A DNA stretch of 64,000 nucleotides from Candidatus Babelota bacterium (GTDB lineage Bacteria > Babelota > Babeliae > Babelales > Vermiphilaceae): positions 57,405 through 121,404 of the forward strand of contig JAHDWT010000002.1 in the NCBI GenBank assembly GCA_023382795.1, read 5' to 3'. Of the stretch, positions 8,012 through 16,726 are shown in pieces. Position 1 is the first letter of the stretch. Each line of letters begins with the position of its first letter. A program made the translations under genes and the position numbers. The notes under the pieces were generated by a model. It had not been told where the DNA came from and made no database searches. It saw nothing but the letters and a program-made list of their open reading frames with translations.

Positions 8012-9745
8012 TTAAATTTTCATGTCATCCATCAATTGGGTATACCCTAGCAAGAATTTTTTGGCTAGCATCGCGGTGACTCTTGACGATCCAGCGTTTT
8101 CAACCAAGAATACTAACACCAGTGGTTCATGATGTTTATAGCTAAAATATGCCGCAAACCACCCATGTTCTAAGTGCTGTATGCCTAATTTACGCTTATC
8201 CAATCCACTGGTCTGAGCGGTACTTGTTTTTGCATAAATTTCTAAATCTTTGATACGATTCATTCTGCGTCCAGTACCTTGAGTGACAACGGCTCGCATC
8301 GAATCCCGTAAAAAAGAAAGCGTATCCGTATGAATGGTTAGCGGATGACGTACTACAGGCTCGTGCGCTACAATACGAGGCGTCACAAGATATCCAGTAA
8401 AAATACTCGCCACTAAACGAGCGACTTGAATAGGCGTTACTAGAATAAAACTCTGTCCTATAGTTGCAGAAAGCGTTTCCCCCGGCCACCACCGTTCTCC
8501 CTTGACCTTCATTTTCCACTGGCTTGTTGGTATTAATCCGGTTTTCTCTGGAAAATGCACCGTTGTTTTTTGCCCGAGACCAAATGCATGCGCATAACGG
8601 GCGAGAGTATCAATAGGAATTTTTTTACCAATTTCATAAAAAAAAGTATTACACGAACGTGCGAGCGCCTGTTGAGCCGTAAGCTCATCTTTACCCCAAG
8701 TTTTGGTGCACTGACACAAATACTTGCGATTGGCAAACATAGTATGGCCACAACACGTCCATCGTGTTTCAGGAGAAATAATTCCTTCTTGCAATGCTGC
8801 AGCTGTGGTAACCAGTTTAAAAATAGAGCCAGGAGGATACGCAACGTTAAATACACGATTTAAAAATAATTGTCCTTCTTGCATATGCAACCATTCGTCC
8901 GGCATAAGCGGCATCAAGAAGACATTTGGATCAAACGATGGACGTGAAACCACCGCAACAAGAGAGCCATCTTTTGGATTCATAACAACACATGCTCCCC
9001 TGTAGTCAGCAGGAAAAACTTCTTCTACAAGTTTCTGAAGAGATAAATCCAACGTTGTTTGAATATCCTTTCCTGCAAGCGCATCCTGTATCGTTTGTAC
9101 TGCTAAACTTTTTCCTAATGAATTAATAGTTTTTTGCTTGGTACCCTGCTGGCCTTTTAAATCCTGCTCAAATTCCTGTTCAATTCCCATGCATCCGGAT
9201 GGAGCAACTTTGATATTTCCTAGATAACCAAGCACGTGACTTGCACAAGTTGTATAAGGATAGAATCTCCGGAATTCAGTCTCTATGCATAACTGCTCGC
9301 AACCTGGAAACATCTCCTCTATTTGACACACTTTGTCAAAACTAAGGTCTTCAGCCAACACAACTCGCCGATGAAATCGTTCTGCTAAGACCATTTCTTT
9401 CATCAGGTAAGCATCTTCAAGAAGTGGTTTATTGATAATCATCGAAAGTTTTTCGAGTAATGTATGGCAAGTTTCTAGAGCATTTTGTTTACCACTACCA
9501 CACCACACCAACGTGTGAACCGGCTGATTTGTTGCAAGTAGAGTTCCATGTGCATCGATAATGTTTCCACGTGGAGGCCTAATGGTTTCAAATCGAAGAA
9601 AATTTTTCTGACTTTTAATACTAAACTGGTCGTTAAGATAAATCTGTAAATAACCAAGTCGACCTATCATGATCATGAAGGTCATGAACATCCCCACAAC
9701 AAGGGCCACAATTTTGTAATTTGGTATCTTCAGAACAGTCTGCAT
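8012..9745 (-). CDS. mrdA: Penicillin-binding protein 2, elongation transpeptidase
   Basis: Class B penicillin-binding protein that crosslinks peptidoglycan during side-wall growth with the MreBCD/RodA machine. The 577-residue chain has one N-terminal membrane anchor (about 13-33), the dimerisation segment with RPPRGNIIDAHG, and the transpeptidase domain. All three active-site motifs are visible: SxxK in YPPGSIFKLV, SxN in ARSCNTFFYE, and KTS (in place of the usual KTG) in YAKTSTAQTSG. Length is slightly short of E. coli PBP2. It lies 5 nt downstream of the Xer recombinase gene, in the same operon direction. The Gly-to-Ser change in the third motif could alter beta-lactam binding. Confidence 0.92.
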   Translation of the reverse strand: MQTVLKIPNYKIVALVVGMFMTFMIMIGRLGYLQIYLNDQFSIKSQKNFLRFETIRPPRGNIIDAHGTLLATNQPVHTLVWCGSGKQNALETCHTLLEKLSMIINKPLLEDAYLMKEMVLAERFHRRVVLAEDLSFDKVCQIEEMFPGCEQLCIETEFRRFYPYTTCASHVLGYLGNIKVAPSGCMGIEQEFEQDLKGQQGTKQKTINSLGKSLAVQTIQDALAGKDIQTTLDLSLQKLVEEVFPADYRGACVVMNPKDGSLVAVVSRPSFDPNVFLMPLMPDEWLHMQEGQLFLNRVFNVAYPPGSIFKLVTTAAALQEGIISPETRWTCCGHTMFANRKYLCQCTKTWGKDELTAQQALARSCNTFFYEIGKKIPIDTLARYAHAFGLGQKTTVHFPEKTGLIPTSQWKMKVKGERWWPGETLSATIGQSFILVTPIQVARLVASIFTGYLVTPRIVAHEPVVRHPLTIHTDTLSFLRDSMRAVVTQGTGRRMNRIKDLEIYAKTSTAQTSGLDKRKLGIQHLEHGWFAAYFSYKHHEPLVLVFLVENAGSSRVTAMLAKKFLLGYTQLMDDMKI

Positions 9746-9750
9746 AACGA

Positions 9751-10671
9751 TCAGGAATCCTGCTTAAGTAAATCTTTTGCGGGATGCACTTCTTCACACA
9801 ATTTACTTAATTCTTCAAGCGACACGTGAGTATATTTTTCTGTACTTGATAACGTCTGGTGCCCAAGAAGCTCCTGCACCACACGCAAATCAACACCCTT
9901 ATTAAGAAGATGGGTGGCAAAGGTGTGACGAATCTTGTGCGGTGTAATGGGACGTTCAATTTTTAGTTGCTTACGAAACATTTCAATGATTCGCTGCACT
10001 GAACGACTTGTCAGCTTTTCATAACGATAATTCAAAAATACTATATCCGCAGCATTCCTAAAACGTGGGCGTTCATGCGTCAAATATTCTTGTAATCGTT
10101 CATAGGCCTTTTGCCCAAAAAGCACTATCCGCTCTTTTTTGCCTTTACCTAAAACACGAATTGTTCTTTGCGTCATATCAACGTGTCCAATGGCAATATT
10201 GATCAATTCAGAGCAACGCACCCCCGTTGCATATAACATTTCAAGAATCGCACGGTCACGATAGGGGAATTTAGTTGGCAACTCCTGCATATTAACATCG
10301 TCAAGGAGATGGTTCATTTCTTCTATACTTAAATATATGGGTAATTTTTTATCAAGTCTGGGACGCGTAAGTTTAAGCCCAAGATGAATACCTTGTCCAC
10401 GCACATAGCGTTCGAACGATTTAAAGCAGGACAATTTCCTTGCAATGGAACTTTTATCAATTTTTTTATAAAACAAACTTACTAAATAGCGTTCAAAAAG
10501 CTGACGACAGGTAAGATATTTTTTATCATCTCCCGGCAGTCCATCCCAAAAAACAGCAAATTGCTGCAAATCGCCTTCATACGCTCGCAAGGTATTTTCA
10601 GATAAATTGCGCTCAACGCGCAAGAAGACTAAAAATTCCAGTTTCTTTTCAATAAATATTTCGTACTGCAT
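9751..10671 (-). CDS. xerD: Site-specific tyrosine recombinase, XerC/XerD type
   Basis: Resolves chromosome dimers at the terminus by strand exchange at dif. The 306-residue chain has the SAM-like core-binding N-terminal domain (about 5-90) and the catalytic domain with the full active set: Arg in ATGVRCSEL, Lys in GKGKKERIV, HxxR in HKIRHTFATHLL, His in ELLGHQTLSSTEKYTHV and the nucleophile Tyr in the same block. Size and the extreme N-terminal LSENTLRAYEGDL are typical of Xer rather than phage integrases; C versus D cannot be assigned safely. It begins 12 nt after the upstream membrane regulator and ends 5 nt before mrdA, so all three may share a transcript. Confidence 0.9.
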   Translation of the reverse strand: MQYEIFIEKKLEFLVFLRVERNLSENTLRAYEGDLQQFAVFWDGLPGDDKKYLTCRQLFERYLVSLFYKKIDKSSIARKLSCFKSFERYVRGQGIHLGLKLTRPRLDKKLPIYLSIEEMNHLLDDVNMQELPTKFPYRDRAILEMLYATGVRCSELINIAIGHVDMTQRTIRVLGKGKKERIVLFGQKAYERLQEYLTHERPRFRNAADIVFLNYRYEKLTSRSVQRIIEMFRKQLKIERPITPHKIRHTFATHLLNKGVDLRVVQELLGHQTLSSTEKYTHVSLEELSKLCEEVHPAKDLLKQDS

Positions 10672-10682
10672 GATTACCGTTT

Positions 10683-13433
10683 TTATAAGAGATGGTAGTC
10701 TTTACAACGTCGATTAACCGAAGACCTATTAACACCAAGAAATGTCGCTATCTGCGCTTGGCTCTTAAACCTGTCCCATAAAAGAGTCATTGCTTTTTGA
10801 TCTCTGAGAGCCTTTCTTCCAAGACGAGCTATATGCTCTAAATCAGATGTATCCACATCAAATGCTGGAGCAAATTGCAATTCCTGATGTATGGAGGTTT
10901 TCTTGGATTTATAAAGGAGCAACTGTTGCACCTTAAGCCTGAGTTCGCATAAACTCATCGGTCTGGTTCTAATTAAACGTTCTCGCTCACGATCCGTTAG
11001 TTCAAGAATGTTTCTAAACGAATTGAGCTTGATGCTCTGATCAAAAAAACCTTCTGCCAAGTCAGTAAATTCATGCTCTGGCAACATCGGCAACGCAGGC
11101 ATCTGTAGTGTAGTATCTTTTAACTCATTAAATAAATTAACCGAAAACTTCGATTCCTTGACCAAAGCGCTTAAATCCTGATTTGTTGCGCAAATAACAC
11201 GCACATCTGCACTCACCTTTTGATCACTTCTAAATATTTTATACATGCCAATTTTTATAAATTCAGCAAGATATTCCTGTATTTCTAAGCTCAAGAAATG
11301 AATGTTATTGATAAAAAGCGTACCAACGCCATTAAGTTTCTCTAACAACGGTTGTGTCGTAGTTGGAACTCCTAAAATAGGATTGAGACCAAATAATTTT
11401 GTAGCGATATCCAATGAATCACTTGAAGATTGCAAGTTAAGTATATGTAAATAATCCCGCAAGCTAATATGATGTAAGATTTCAACGATAGGAATAAGAT
11501 CGTCCTCTGGCATGGTCAGCAAAAGCACTTTGCGATGCAACGCCATTTTAAAAAGTTCAATTTTAAAATTCAGCAGTGTTTCCCCCGATCCTGGAACAAG
11601 TTGCTCAATCAGTTTGCCAGATTCGGTCGTTTCCAAATAGAGTAAGTAATCTATCTTGGTTGGATCCTTCAACAAATGTTGCTTCTGTTTAATAACATCG
11701 GCAATTTCAGGATGCCGCATGGTAATAATGACATTGCTATTCCCCAAATTTGGCGTTCCCGATACCAGTAATTTATTACCTGCAGCATCGAGCACCGATG
11801 TGCTATAGGACACACCATATTCAAGCACCTGATGTACTATATACTTGAATGTTTTCACCATAGGATGTCCATCATGGATATTCAGATTAACTCCTATCAT
11901 CTCTTTAGCAGCCTGGTTACCGATGATGAAGCGTCTTCCCTTGTAGAATAGAATACCAACATCTCGTGAGCGATTCCGGTGCAGAAAGGAATTTACACAT
12001 TCACGATACTGATGCAATTCTTGCTGTTTGTTATACAATTCTTCTCGCAATTCTTTTTCCTGCTGTAACAGCGTTTCCAAATTTCTATTTTGTAACAGAT
12101 TAATAATATTACTTAAATAGCTCGCAAATACTACCATCTGATCGCGCTCTCTATTACCAAAAAACCTCTGTGACCACGCTTGCCTTTCGATGATGATATA
12201 GGCAATCATAGTTTCACGGTAATAAACTGGTAGAAAAACATCAGCTGAAATGGCATCAAGCGCTTGGAGAATCAACGTACCAAGAGCACTATTTTCATAA
12301 AAATTATTAAATTCTATTTCATCACCAATAATAATTTTATGGGTACCGACAAAACGATAAAGATCACTCGACGCATCATGGGTGCTGATAAAATTTTCAA
12401 CAATACGCTCTGTTTTACACTGTTCAACCGTGTGGTTGGCATGATCGACTTCTTCATGGATCGAACGAAGATAAAGATTGACGCGCTGTGATGAGATCGC
12501 AAATGTTTCTTGGAAAAATTCCTGAATAATTTGCGTAAGCTCATGCTCAGTGGTTGCTTGTCCTAATTTGGCCAAAACGTGTTTAAATCCATCTATAAAC
12601 GCAACATTGTATTGCGCTGACTGAACACACGGCTCGGCATTAAGGAATCTAAATTTCACCACTCTACGCAAACAATAGTACGCCGCCCAGGAAAATAAAA
12701 TGCTTGATGTACCTACAATGATATAGGTGTATTTGTGCAGCCAGATGAGGGAATGATGCATAGCAATAAGAATATCAACAACAAGATATGGTACCATAAA
12801 CCAAGTCATGAATATTTTGAGCTGCCGAACTAGAATTTTTGGTAAGGTGCGCTTACTTATTCTCTGTATGCTCAGGAAAAGACTTGGGATGGTTATCAAG
12901 TTAACAAGGTAAAATATCGTATACCGGAACATCCGTACTTCAAGCGGAGCCAGCGCCATGGGAAGTGACATAGCATGACTACGCAAACTGTAATCAACCA
13001 GACGATCTTCAAAAAATGCTATGAAGAAAAAATAACCACAGAAAATACCACTAACCAACAACAATAATTTACGCCAGGTGTTAAGACGCAAATTTTTTGC
13101 TGTCAAACTTTCCATAAAAAAACCAAGGGCTTGATACTGGATAATCAAAAACCCCCATGAAATTCTGATAAAAAACACAAGGGTAGAATACAATGAGTCC
13201 GTATCAACTAAAAATCTAAATAATTTTATAAGCCAAGCAATATCACCAAACGCTGACCCAAAGAGTACAACAAGCAGCAACATCCAGGGCTTAAGTATGG
13301 CAGGAGACTGAAAACCTTGCGCGGCAAGAAAACAAAAGGTATAGAATTTTAATGCTAGAGAAAAACAAATCGCAAACAAGAGAAACTGGGGAGAATTAAA
13401 GAAATAATAAAAATCGTACACTAATTCTATCAT
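10683..13433 (-). CDS. 7TM-GAF-PAS-like membrane regulator with inactive AAA+ and Fis HTH (copy 1)
   Basis: About 916 residues. Seven hydrophobic helices fill roughly residues 15-255. They are followed by a GAF-like region (about 275-450), a short coiled coil, a PAS-like region (about 480-590) and a domain aligning with sigma-54 enhancer-binding AAA+ proteins. That domain keeps landmarks such as TLFINNIHFL (for TLFLDEI...), VRVICATNQDLSALV and FSVNLFNEL, but has lost Walker A (LTMPEDDLIPIVEILH where GESGTGKE is expected), the Walker B acids (NN for DE), the GAFTGA loop and the arginine fingers. The C-terminus is a clear Fis-type HTH (AQIATFLGVNRSSVNRR). I infer a membrane-bound transcription factor working without ATP hydrolysis. 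The longest frame starts at a TTG (13454); ATG 13433 is preferred. It pairs with the divergent micro-ORF at 13517. Confidence 0.8.
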   Translation of the reverse strand: MIELVYDFYYFFNSPQFLLFAICFSLALKFYTFCFLAAQGFQSPAILKPWMLLLVVLFGSAFGDIAWLIKLFRFLVDTDSLYSTLVFFIRISWGFLIIQYQALGFFMESLTAKNLRLNTWRKLLLLVSGIFCGYFFFIAFFEDRLVDYSLRSHAMSLPMALAPLEVRMFRYTIFYLVNLITIPSLFLSIQRISKRTLPKILVRQLKIFMTWFMVPYLVVDILIAMHHSLIWLHKYTYIIVGTSSILFSWAAYYCLRRVVKFRFLNAEPCVQSAQYNVAFIDGFKHVLAKLGQATTEHELTQIIQEFFQETFAISSQRVNLYLRSIHEEVDHANHTVEQCKTERIVENFISTHDASSDLYRFVGTHKIIIGDEIEFNNFYENSALGTLILQALDAISADVFLPVYYRETMIAYIIIERQAWSQRFFGNRERDQMVVFASYLSNIINLLQNRNLETLLQQEKELREELYNKQQELHQYRECVNSFLHRNRSRDVGILFYKGRRFIIGNQAAKEMIGVNLNIHDGHPMVKTFKYIVHQVLEYGVSYSTSVLDAAGNKLLVSGTPNLGNSNVIITMRHPEIADVIKQKQHLLKDPTKIDYLLYLETTESGKLIEQLVPGSGETLLNFKIELFKMALHRKVLLLTMPEDDLIPIVEILHHISLRDYLHILNLQSSSDSLDIATKLFGLNPILGVPTTTQPLLEKLNGVGTLFINNIHFLSLEIQEYLAEFIKIGMYKIFRSDQKVSADVRVICATNQDLSALVKESKFSVNLFNELKDTTLQMPALPMLPEHEFTDLAEGFFDQSIKLNSFRNILELTDRERERLIRTRPMSLCELRLKVQQLLLYKSKKTSIHQELQFAPAFDVDTSDLEHIARLGRKALRDQKAMTLLWDRFKSQAQIATFLGVNRSSVNRRCKDYHLL

Positions 13434-13476
13434 AAACGATATGCACCGCCCCAAAAAAAAGCTACACTATGTCGTA

Positions 13477-13486
13477 GGTAACGTAT
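13477..13486 (+). promoter_or_regulatory. Shared 10-mer upstream of micro-ORF 1
   Basis: GGTAACGTAT, 30 nt before the micro-ORF start. Nine of ten bases recur (GGTAAGGTAT) upstream of the second micro-ORF at 16480. Its last bases could form a -10 box (TATTAA). It may be a promoter element or operator for the paired HTH regulators; weak evidence from two sites only. Confidence 0.35.
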
Positions 13487-13516
13487 TAAATTTGTTTAAA
13501 TTTGTTAAGGGGTTTT

Positions 13517-13582
13517 ATGAAAAAGAATACTATGCTTGTTGTAAAAGCCAAATCACAACTCAACTGGCCACCAGAAGATTAA
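13517..13582 (+). CDS. 21-residue micro-ORF divergent from regulator copy 1
   Basis: A very short gene supported by context. AAGGGG (13507-13512) precedes the ATG by 4 nt, the frame runs 21 codons to TAA, and a bidirectional terminator follows at 13606-13640. The peptide starts MKKNTMLVV and ends QLNWPPED: a basic start, short hydrophobic patch and acidic Pro-Pro tail. It is not an obvious toxin or leader peptide. It is transcribed away from the membrane regulator, with 83 nt between starts. The same arrangement recurs for regulator copy 2, and I infer that each peptide may be a ligand or regulator of its neighbouring receptor. No family is recognised. Confidence 0.5.
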   Translation: MKKNTMLVVKAKSQLNWPPED

Positions 13583-13605
13583 TAGCAGTAAGTTCGCAGA
13601 TTTAA

Positions 13606-13640
13606 CAAAAAGGCTCGCAATTATTTGCGAGCCTTTTTTG
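13606..13640. terminator. Bidirectional terminator between micro-ORF 1 and regulator copy 2
   Basis: GGCTCGCAA / TTGCGAGCC stem with TTAT loop, A run on the left and T run on the right. It serves the micro-ORF on the plus strand and regulator copy 2 on the minus strand. Confidence 0.9.
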
Positions 13641-13644
13641 GTTA

Positions 13645-16392
13645 TCAAATCAAGTTATATTCTTTACATCGTCGATTGACTGAAGATCGATTTACACCCA
13701 AAAGTGTTGCTATTTTATTTTGACTTTTGAACTTATTCCACAATACAGCCATAATACGCGAATCTTTAAGTGCGTATTTTCCAAGACGTACTGCTTCGGC
13801 GATTTCTGGATCACCAATGTTATAGGCGGGATCAAATGTTACCTCTTGATAAATTTGATTCTTTTTCGATTTTGCTACCAAAAGCTGATGAATTTTTTCT
13901 CTGAGCTCCTGCATACTTTCAGGGCGTGACACCACAATCCGTGAACGTTCCTTGTCAGTAAACTCTAGTAAATATTTAAAATCGGTATTCTTAACCGCTT
14001 GCTCAGTTACATCTTCTATCAAAACCTTCATCTCCTGTTCCGGTAACGCAATTAATGATGGCATATTAATAGTAGTGATCTTGAGCTCATCCAATAATTT
14101 TTGTGAAAATTTACCTTCTTGCACTAAATTTGCCAAATTTACCGAAGTAGAAAATATGAGACGCACCTGAGCGCTGATCCTTTGGTTGCTCTTGAAAACT
14201 TTGTACGTACCATACCGGAGATATTCGGCGAGTTGCTCTTGCGTATCAAGATCAAGAAACTGGATGTTTTTTATACACAATGTTCCATTGTTGTTGAGCT
14301 TCTCAAATAACGGCGCCTCAACCGGCGAACCAAATAACGCATTAATACCAAAAAATTTGGTTGCGGTATCAATATTTTTTGTTGGCCCTTGCAGATTGAG
14401 AATATATAACTGTTCACGCAAACTAATATGGTGTAAAACTTCCACAGTCGGCTCAAGGTCTTCTTCTGGCGCTGACAATAGAATTGCTTTCTTGCTCAGT
14501 GCTGCTTTTAGCAATTCTATCTTGAAATTCAACAAGGTTGGTGTTGATGAAGGAATAAGTTGATTAATAAGTTTTCCTGATGGTGTTGTTTCAAGATAGA
14601 GTAAATAATCCCAGGCAGTCGGATCTTTCAAGAGATTAATCTTGTGCTTTACAAGATCGGAAACCTCCGGATAATGAACCGTAATAATAACATTATTGTG
14701 CTCTAAATTTAACACCCCGGAAAATACCAAGGGATTTCCTTGGTGATCTAAGCCAGTCCTGGATTCCGGTGCCTTATACTCCAACACCTGCTGAGCAAGT
14801 TCCCTTAACGTTTTGCTCAACGGATGTCCGCGATGCATGTTGATATTAATACCAATCATGTCGCGAGCTGCCTGATTTCCGAAAGAAAAATTGCGGTTAC
14901 GATAAAAAATGATACCCACTTTACGCTCAGCCGCCTGTTGCAAGAATAAACGCATACTTTCTTTAAATTGATTAATTTCCTGATGTTTATGAAATAGCTC
15001 GTCTTGAAGCTCTTTTTCATTCCGGATAAGAGCGCGCAAATTGCGATGCTGCAAAAGATTAATAATATTGCCCAGATAATTGGCAAAAATAACCATCTGG
15101 TCCTGCTCGGCCTGATGATAGAAATCTTCTCCATCTCGCATACCACCAACACGCGCATAGCGCTCAACAATGATATAAGCCACAATATTTGAATCTTTAT
15201 AAATTGGCACAAAAATATCAGCATTGATAGCATCCAAGAATAATAGCCAATTTTTGTATATCGCATTTTCTTCATAAAAATTACTAAATGCTATTTCATC
15301 TGCCGCAAGCAATTTAGGCCCTTTTGCCATAACCTCAAGAGCACTCTCATCAAGATATGTCTCTATGCTATGTTCAATATCAAGAACATCTTTCATAATC
15401 TCTTTTTCACTACTTTCTCGCAAAGAAGCATTCGATGGACGCACATAGAGCTTAGTACGCTGCGCGGGGATACGAAACGATGCTGCAAAGAAATCTTGAG
15501 CGACCTGTTGCACTTCTGTCAAAGAAGTAATATGGCTCAGCTGATCAAGAGCACTCTTGAACTCCTCTATAAAATCAGCCTGATAGGTGGACTGAACTTG
15601 TGACTGAAAGTTAAGAAATCGTAACCCCATAACTTTACGAATACAGTGATAAATTGCATAAGTCAGTAATAACGTTGTCAGCGAAACCACCATATAGTTA
15701 TTGGTTACCCATGTTATAGAAAAATTAAAAGGATAAACTTGAATCAATTCGGACAGAACATAAGGAATCATCAAAAATTGCACAAATAGCTTGAGCTGTT
15801 TACGTAAGATGCGTGGCATGTGATTCGCTTTAACTATGCGAGTCGCACACAAAAAACTAGAATATGTCAAATTAACAAGGATATGGGCAGAGCTTATATG
15901 AAGCATAAAAAGCTCGAGTGACGGCCTATGCTCAGGTGAAATGCAATTAAAATCATAAAATGCCAGCATACAAAAGAAGATAAAAATCGAAAAGCTAGAA
16001 ATTAGGAAAATATAATCTATCGTTTTCGACCAACGCGCTTTTCCCAAAAGACTATTCATAAAAAGGGATAATGCTTGGTATTGGATTGCCATAAATCCCC
16101 ATGCCAACCTAATAATCAAAAGTACCACGCGATAATCCAGAGACGGGAACACGAATGCTTTGACAGACTTCATAACCCAAGAAAAATCAACGACACTTGC
16201 ACTTACAATGACCAAAAGAAGTAAAACCCATGACCTAAATGCAATCGATGATCCAGCTCGCTTAAATCTAAAAATAAGGTTAATCGCTATAAATAGCTTC
16301 AAGAATAGTGATAGGACGTGAATAACCAGAAGCATTGGATAGCTTCCAATAAATTCCATCACATACGACAAAATAATATTAAATGGTTCCAT
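13645..16392 (-). CDS. 7TM-GAF-PAS-like membrane regulator with inactive AAA+ and Fis HTH (copy 2)
   Basis: Paralogue of the 10683-13433 gene over its full length (about 915 residues) with the same order: seven membrane helices (about 15-260), GAF-like, coiled coil, PAS-like, enhancer-binding-type AAA+ and Fis HTH. The AAA+ part is again catalytically dead: SAPEEDLEPTVEVLHH replaces Walker A, TLCIKNIQFL replaces Walker B, FSQKLLDEL lacks arginine fingers, and there is no GAFTGA. The HTH (NKIATLLGVNRSSVNRR) is nearly identical to copy 1, so the two may bind similar sites, while the membrane parts differ much more, suggesting different signals. The ATG at 16392 has GGAG 4 nt upstream. It faces the 39-residue micro-ORF at 16539. 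Function is inferred. Confidence 0.8.
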   Translation of the reverse strand: MEPFNIILSYVMEFIGSYPMLLVIHVLSLFLKLFIAINLIFRFKRAGSSIAFRSWVLLLLVIVSASVVDFSWVMKSVKAFVFPSLDYRVVLLIIRLAWGFMAIQYQALSLFMNSLLGKARWSKTIDYIFLISSFSIFIFFCMLAFYDFNCISPEHRPSLELFMLHISSAHILVNLTYSSFLCATRIVKANHMPRILRKQLKLFVQFLMIPYVLSELIQVYPFNFSITWVTNNYMVVSLTTLLLTYAIYHCIRKVMGLRFLNFQSQVQSTYQADFIEEFKSALDQLSHITSLTEVQQVAQDFFAASFRIPAQRTKLYVRPSNASLRESSEKEIMKDVLDIEHSIETYLDESALEVMAKGPKLLAADEIAFSNFYEENAIYKNWLLFLDAINADIFVPIYKDSNIVAYIIVERYARVGGMRDGEDFYHQAEQDQMVIFANYLGNIINLLQHRNLRALIRNEKELQDELFHKHQEINQFKESMRLFLQQAAERKVGIIFYRNRNFSFGNQAARDMIGININMHRGHPLSKTLRELAQQVLEYKAPESRTGLDHQGNPLVFSGVLNLEHNNVIITVHYPEVSDLVKHKINLLKDPTAWDYLLYLETTPSGKLINQLIPSSTPTLLNFKIELLKAALSKKAILLSAPEEDLEPTVEVLHHISLREQLYILNLQGPTKNIDTATKFFGINALFGSPVEAPLFEKLNNNGTLCIKNIQFLDLDTQEQLAEYLRYGTYKVFKSNQRISAQVRLIFSTSVNLANLVQEGKFSQKLLDELKITTINMPSLIALPEQEMKVLIEDVTEQAVKNTDFKYLLEFTDKERSRIVVSRPESMQELREKIHQLLVAKSKKNQIYQEVTFDPAYNIGDPEIAEAVRLGKYALKDSRIMAVLWNKFKSQNKIATLLGVNRSSVNRRCKEYNLI

Positions 16393-16479
16393 CACACTCC
16401 ATAATTACGGCGCTAAGACCTTAACTGATATGCTGGATGTCATCATAATGCACTTAATTTGTAACATTTTCTATTTTCG

Positions 16480-16489
16480 GGTAAGGTAT
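16480..16489 (+). promoter_or_regulatory. Shared 10-mer upstream of micro-ORF 2
   Basis: GGTAAGGTAT, 49 nt before the micro-ORF start, matching the element at 13477 in 9 of 10 bases; TATATC overlaps its end as a possible -10 box. No good -35 at normal spacing is visible. Confidence 0.35.
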
Positions 16490-16538
16490 ATCAGAATAAT
16501 AATAAAGCTTTTAGTTAATTTAATCTTAAGGAGTTTTC

Positions 16539-16658
16539 ATGGCTAACTTTTCAAAAATAATTTCTTTCACAAATCTGATGGGCAAAGCTGCAGTTATTGT
16601 AGTAACAATAGCTTCAGTTTTCCCTCCAATCTCTTCAGTATTTCCTCCAATCTCTTGA
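16539..16658 (+). CDS. 39-residue peptide gene with duplicated C-terminal heptapeptide, divergent from regulator copy 2
   Basis: AAGGAG (16528-16533) sits 5 nt before the ATG. The peptide begins MANFSKIISFTNLMGK, continues with a hydrophobic stretch (AAVIVVTIA, residues 17-25) and ends with two identical copies of SVFPPIS (residues 26-32 and 33-39). The two 21-nt copies differ at two bases and both changes are synonymous, which argues that the peptide is translated and selected. The layout (short basic/hydrophobic leader, repeated terminal heptapeptide) resembles secreted peptide signals or small membrane peptides. It lies 147 nt from the start of the divergent 7TM regulator, mirroring the first pair. 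No known family is recognised; a pheromone-like role is an inference. Confidence 0.6.
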   Translation: MANFSKIISFTNLMGKAAVIVVTIASVFPPISSVFPPIS

Positions 16659-16726
16659 AGAAATCATCCTATCACACTTTAAGCACTTCAACAAATGCTT
16701 TAAGTATGTAAGGTCTGGAAACTACC

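Noticed and set aside
10683..16392. Functional sigma-54 enhancer-binding activators
   Set aside because: Walker A, Walker B acids, GAFTGA and arginine fingers are all missing in both copies, and I found no GG-N10-GC type promoter nearby.
16676..16705. Hairpin after the 39-residue peptide gene as a terminator
   Set aside because: The arms match at 9 of 10 positions but the loop is long and no T run follows, so nth may be read from the same transcript.
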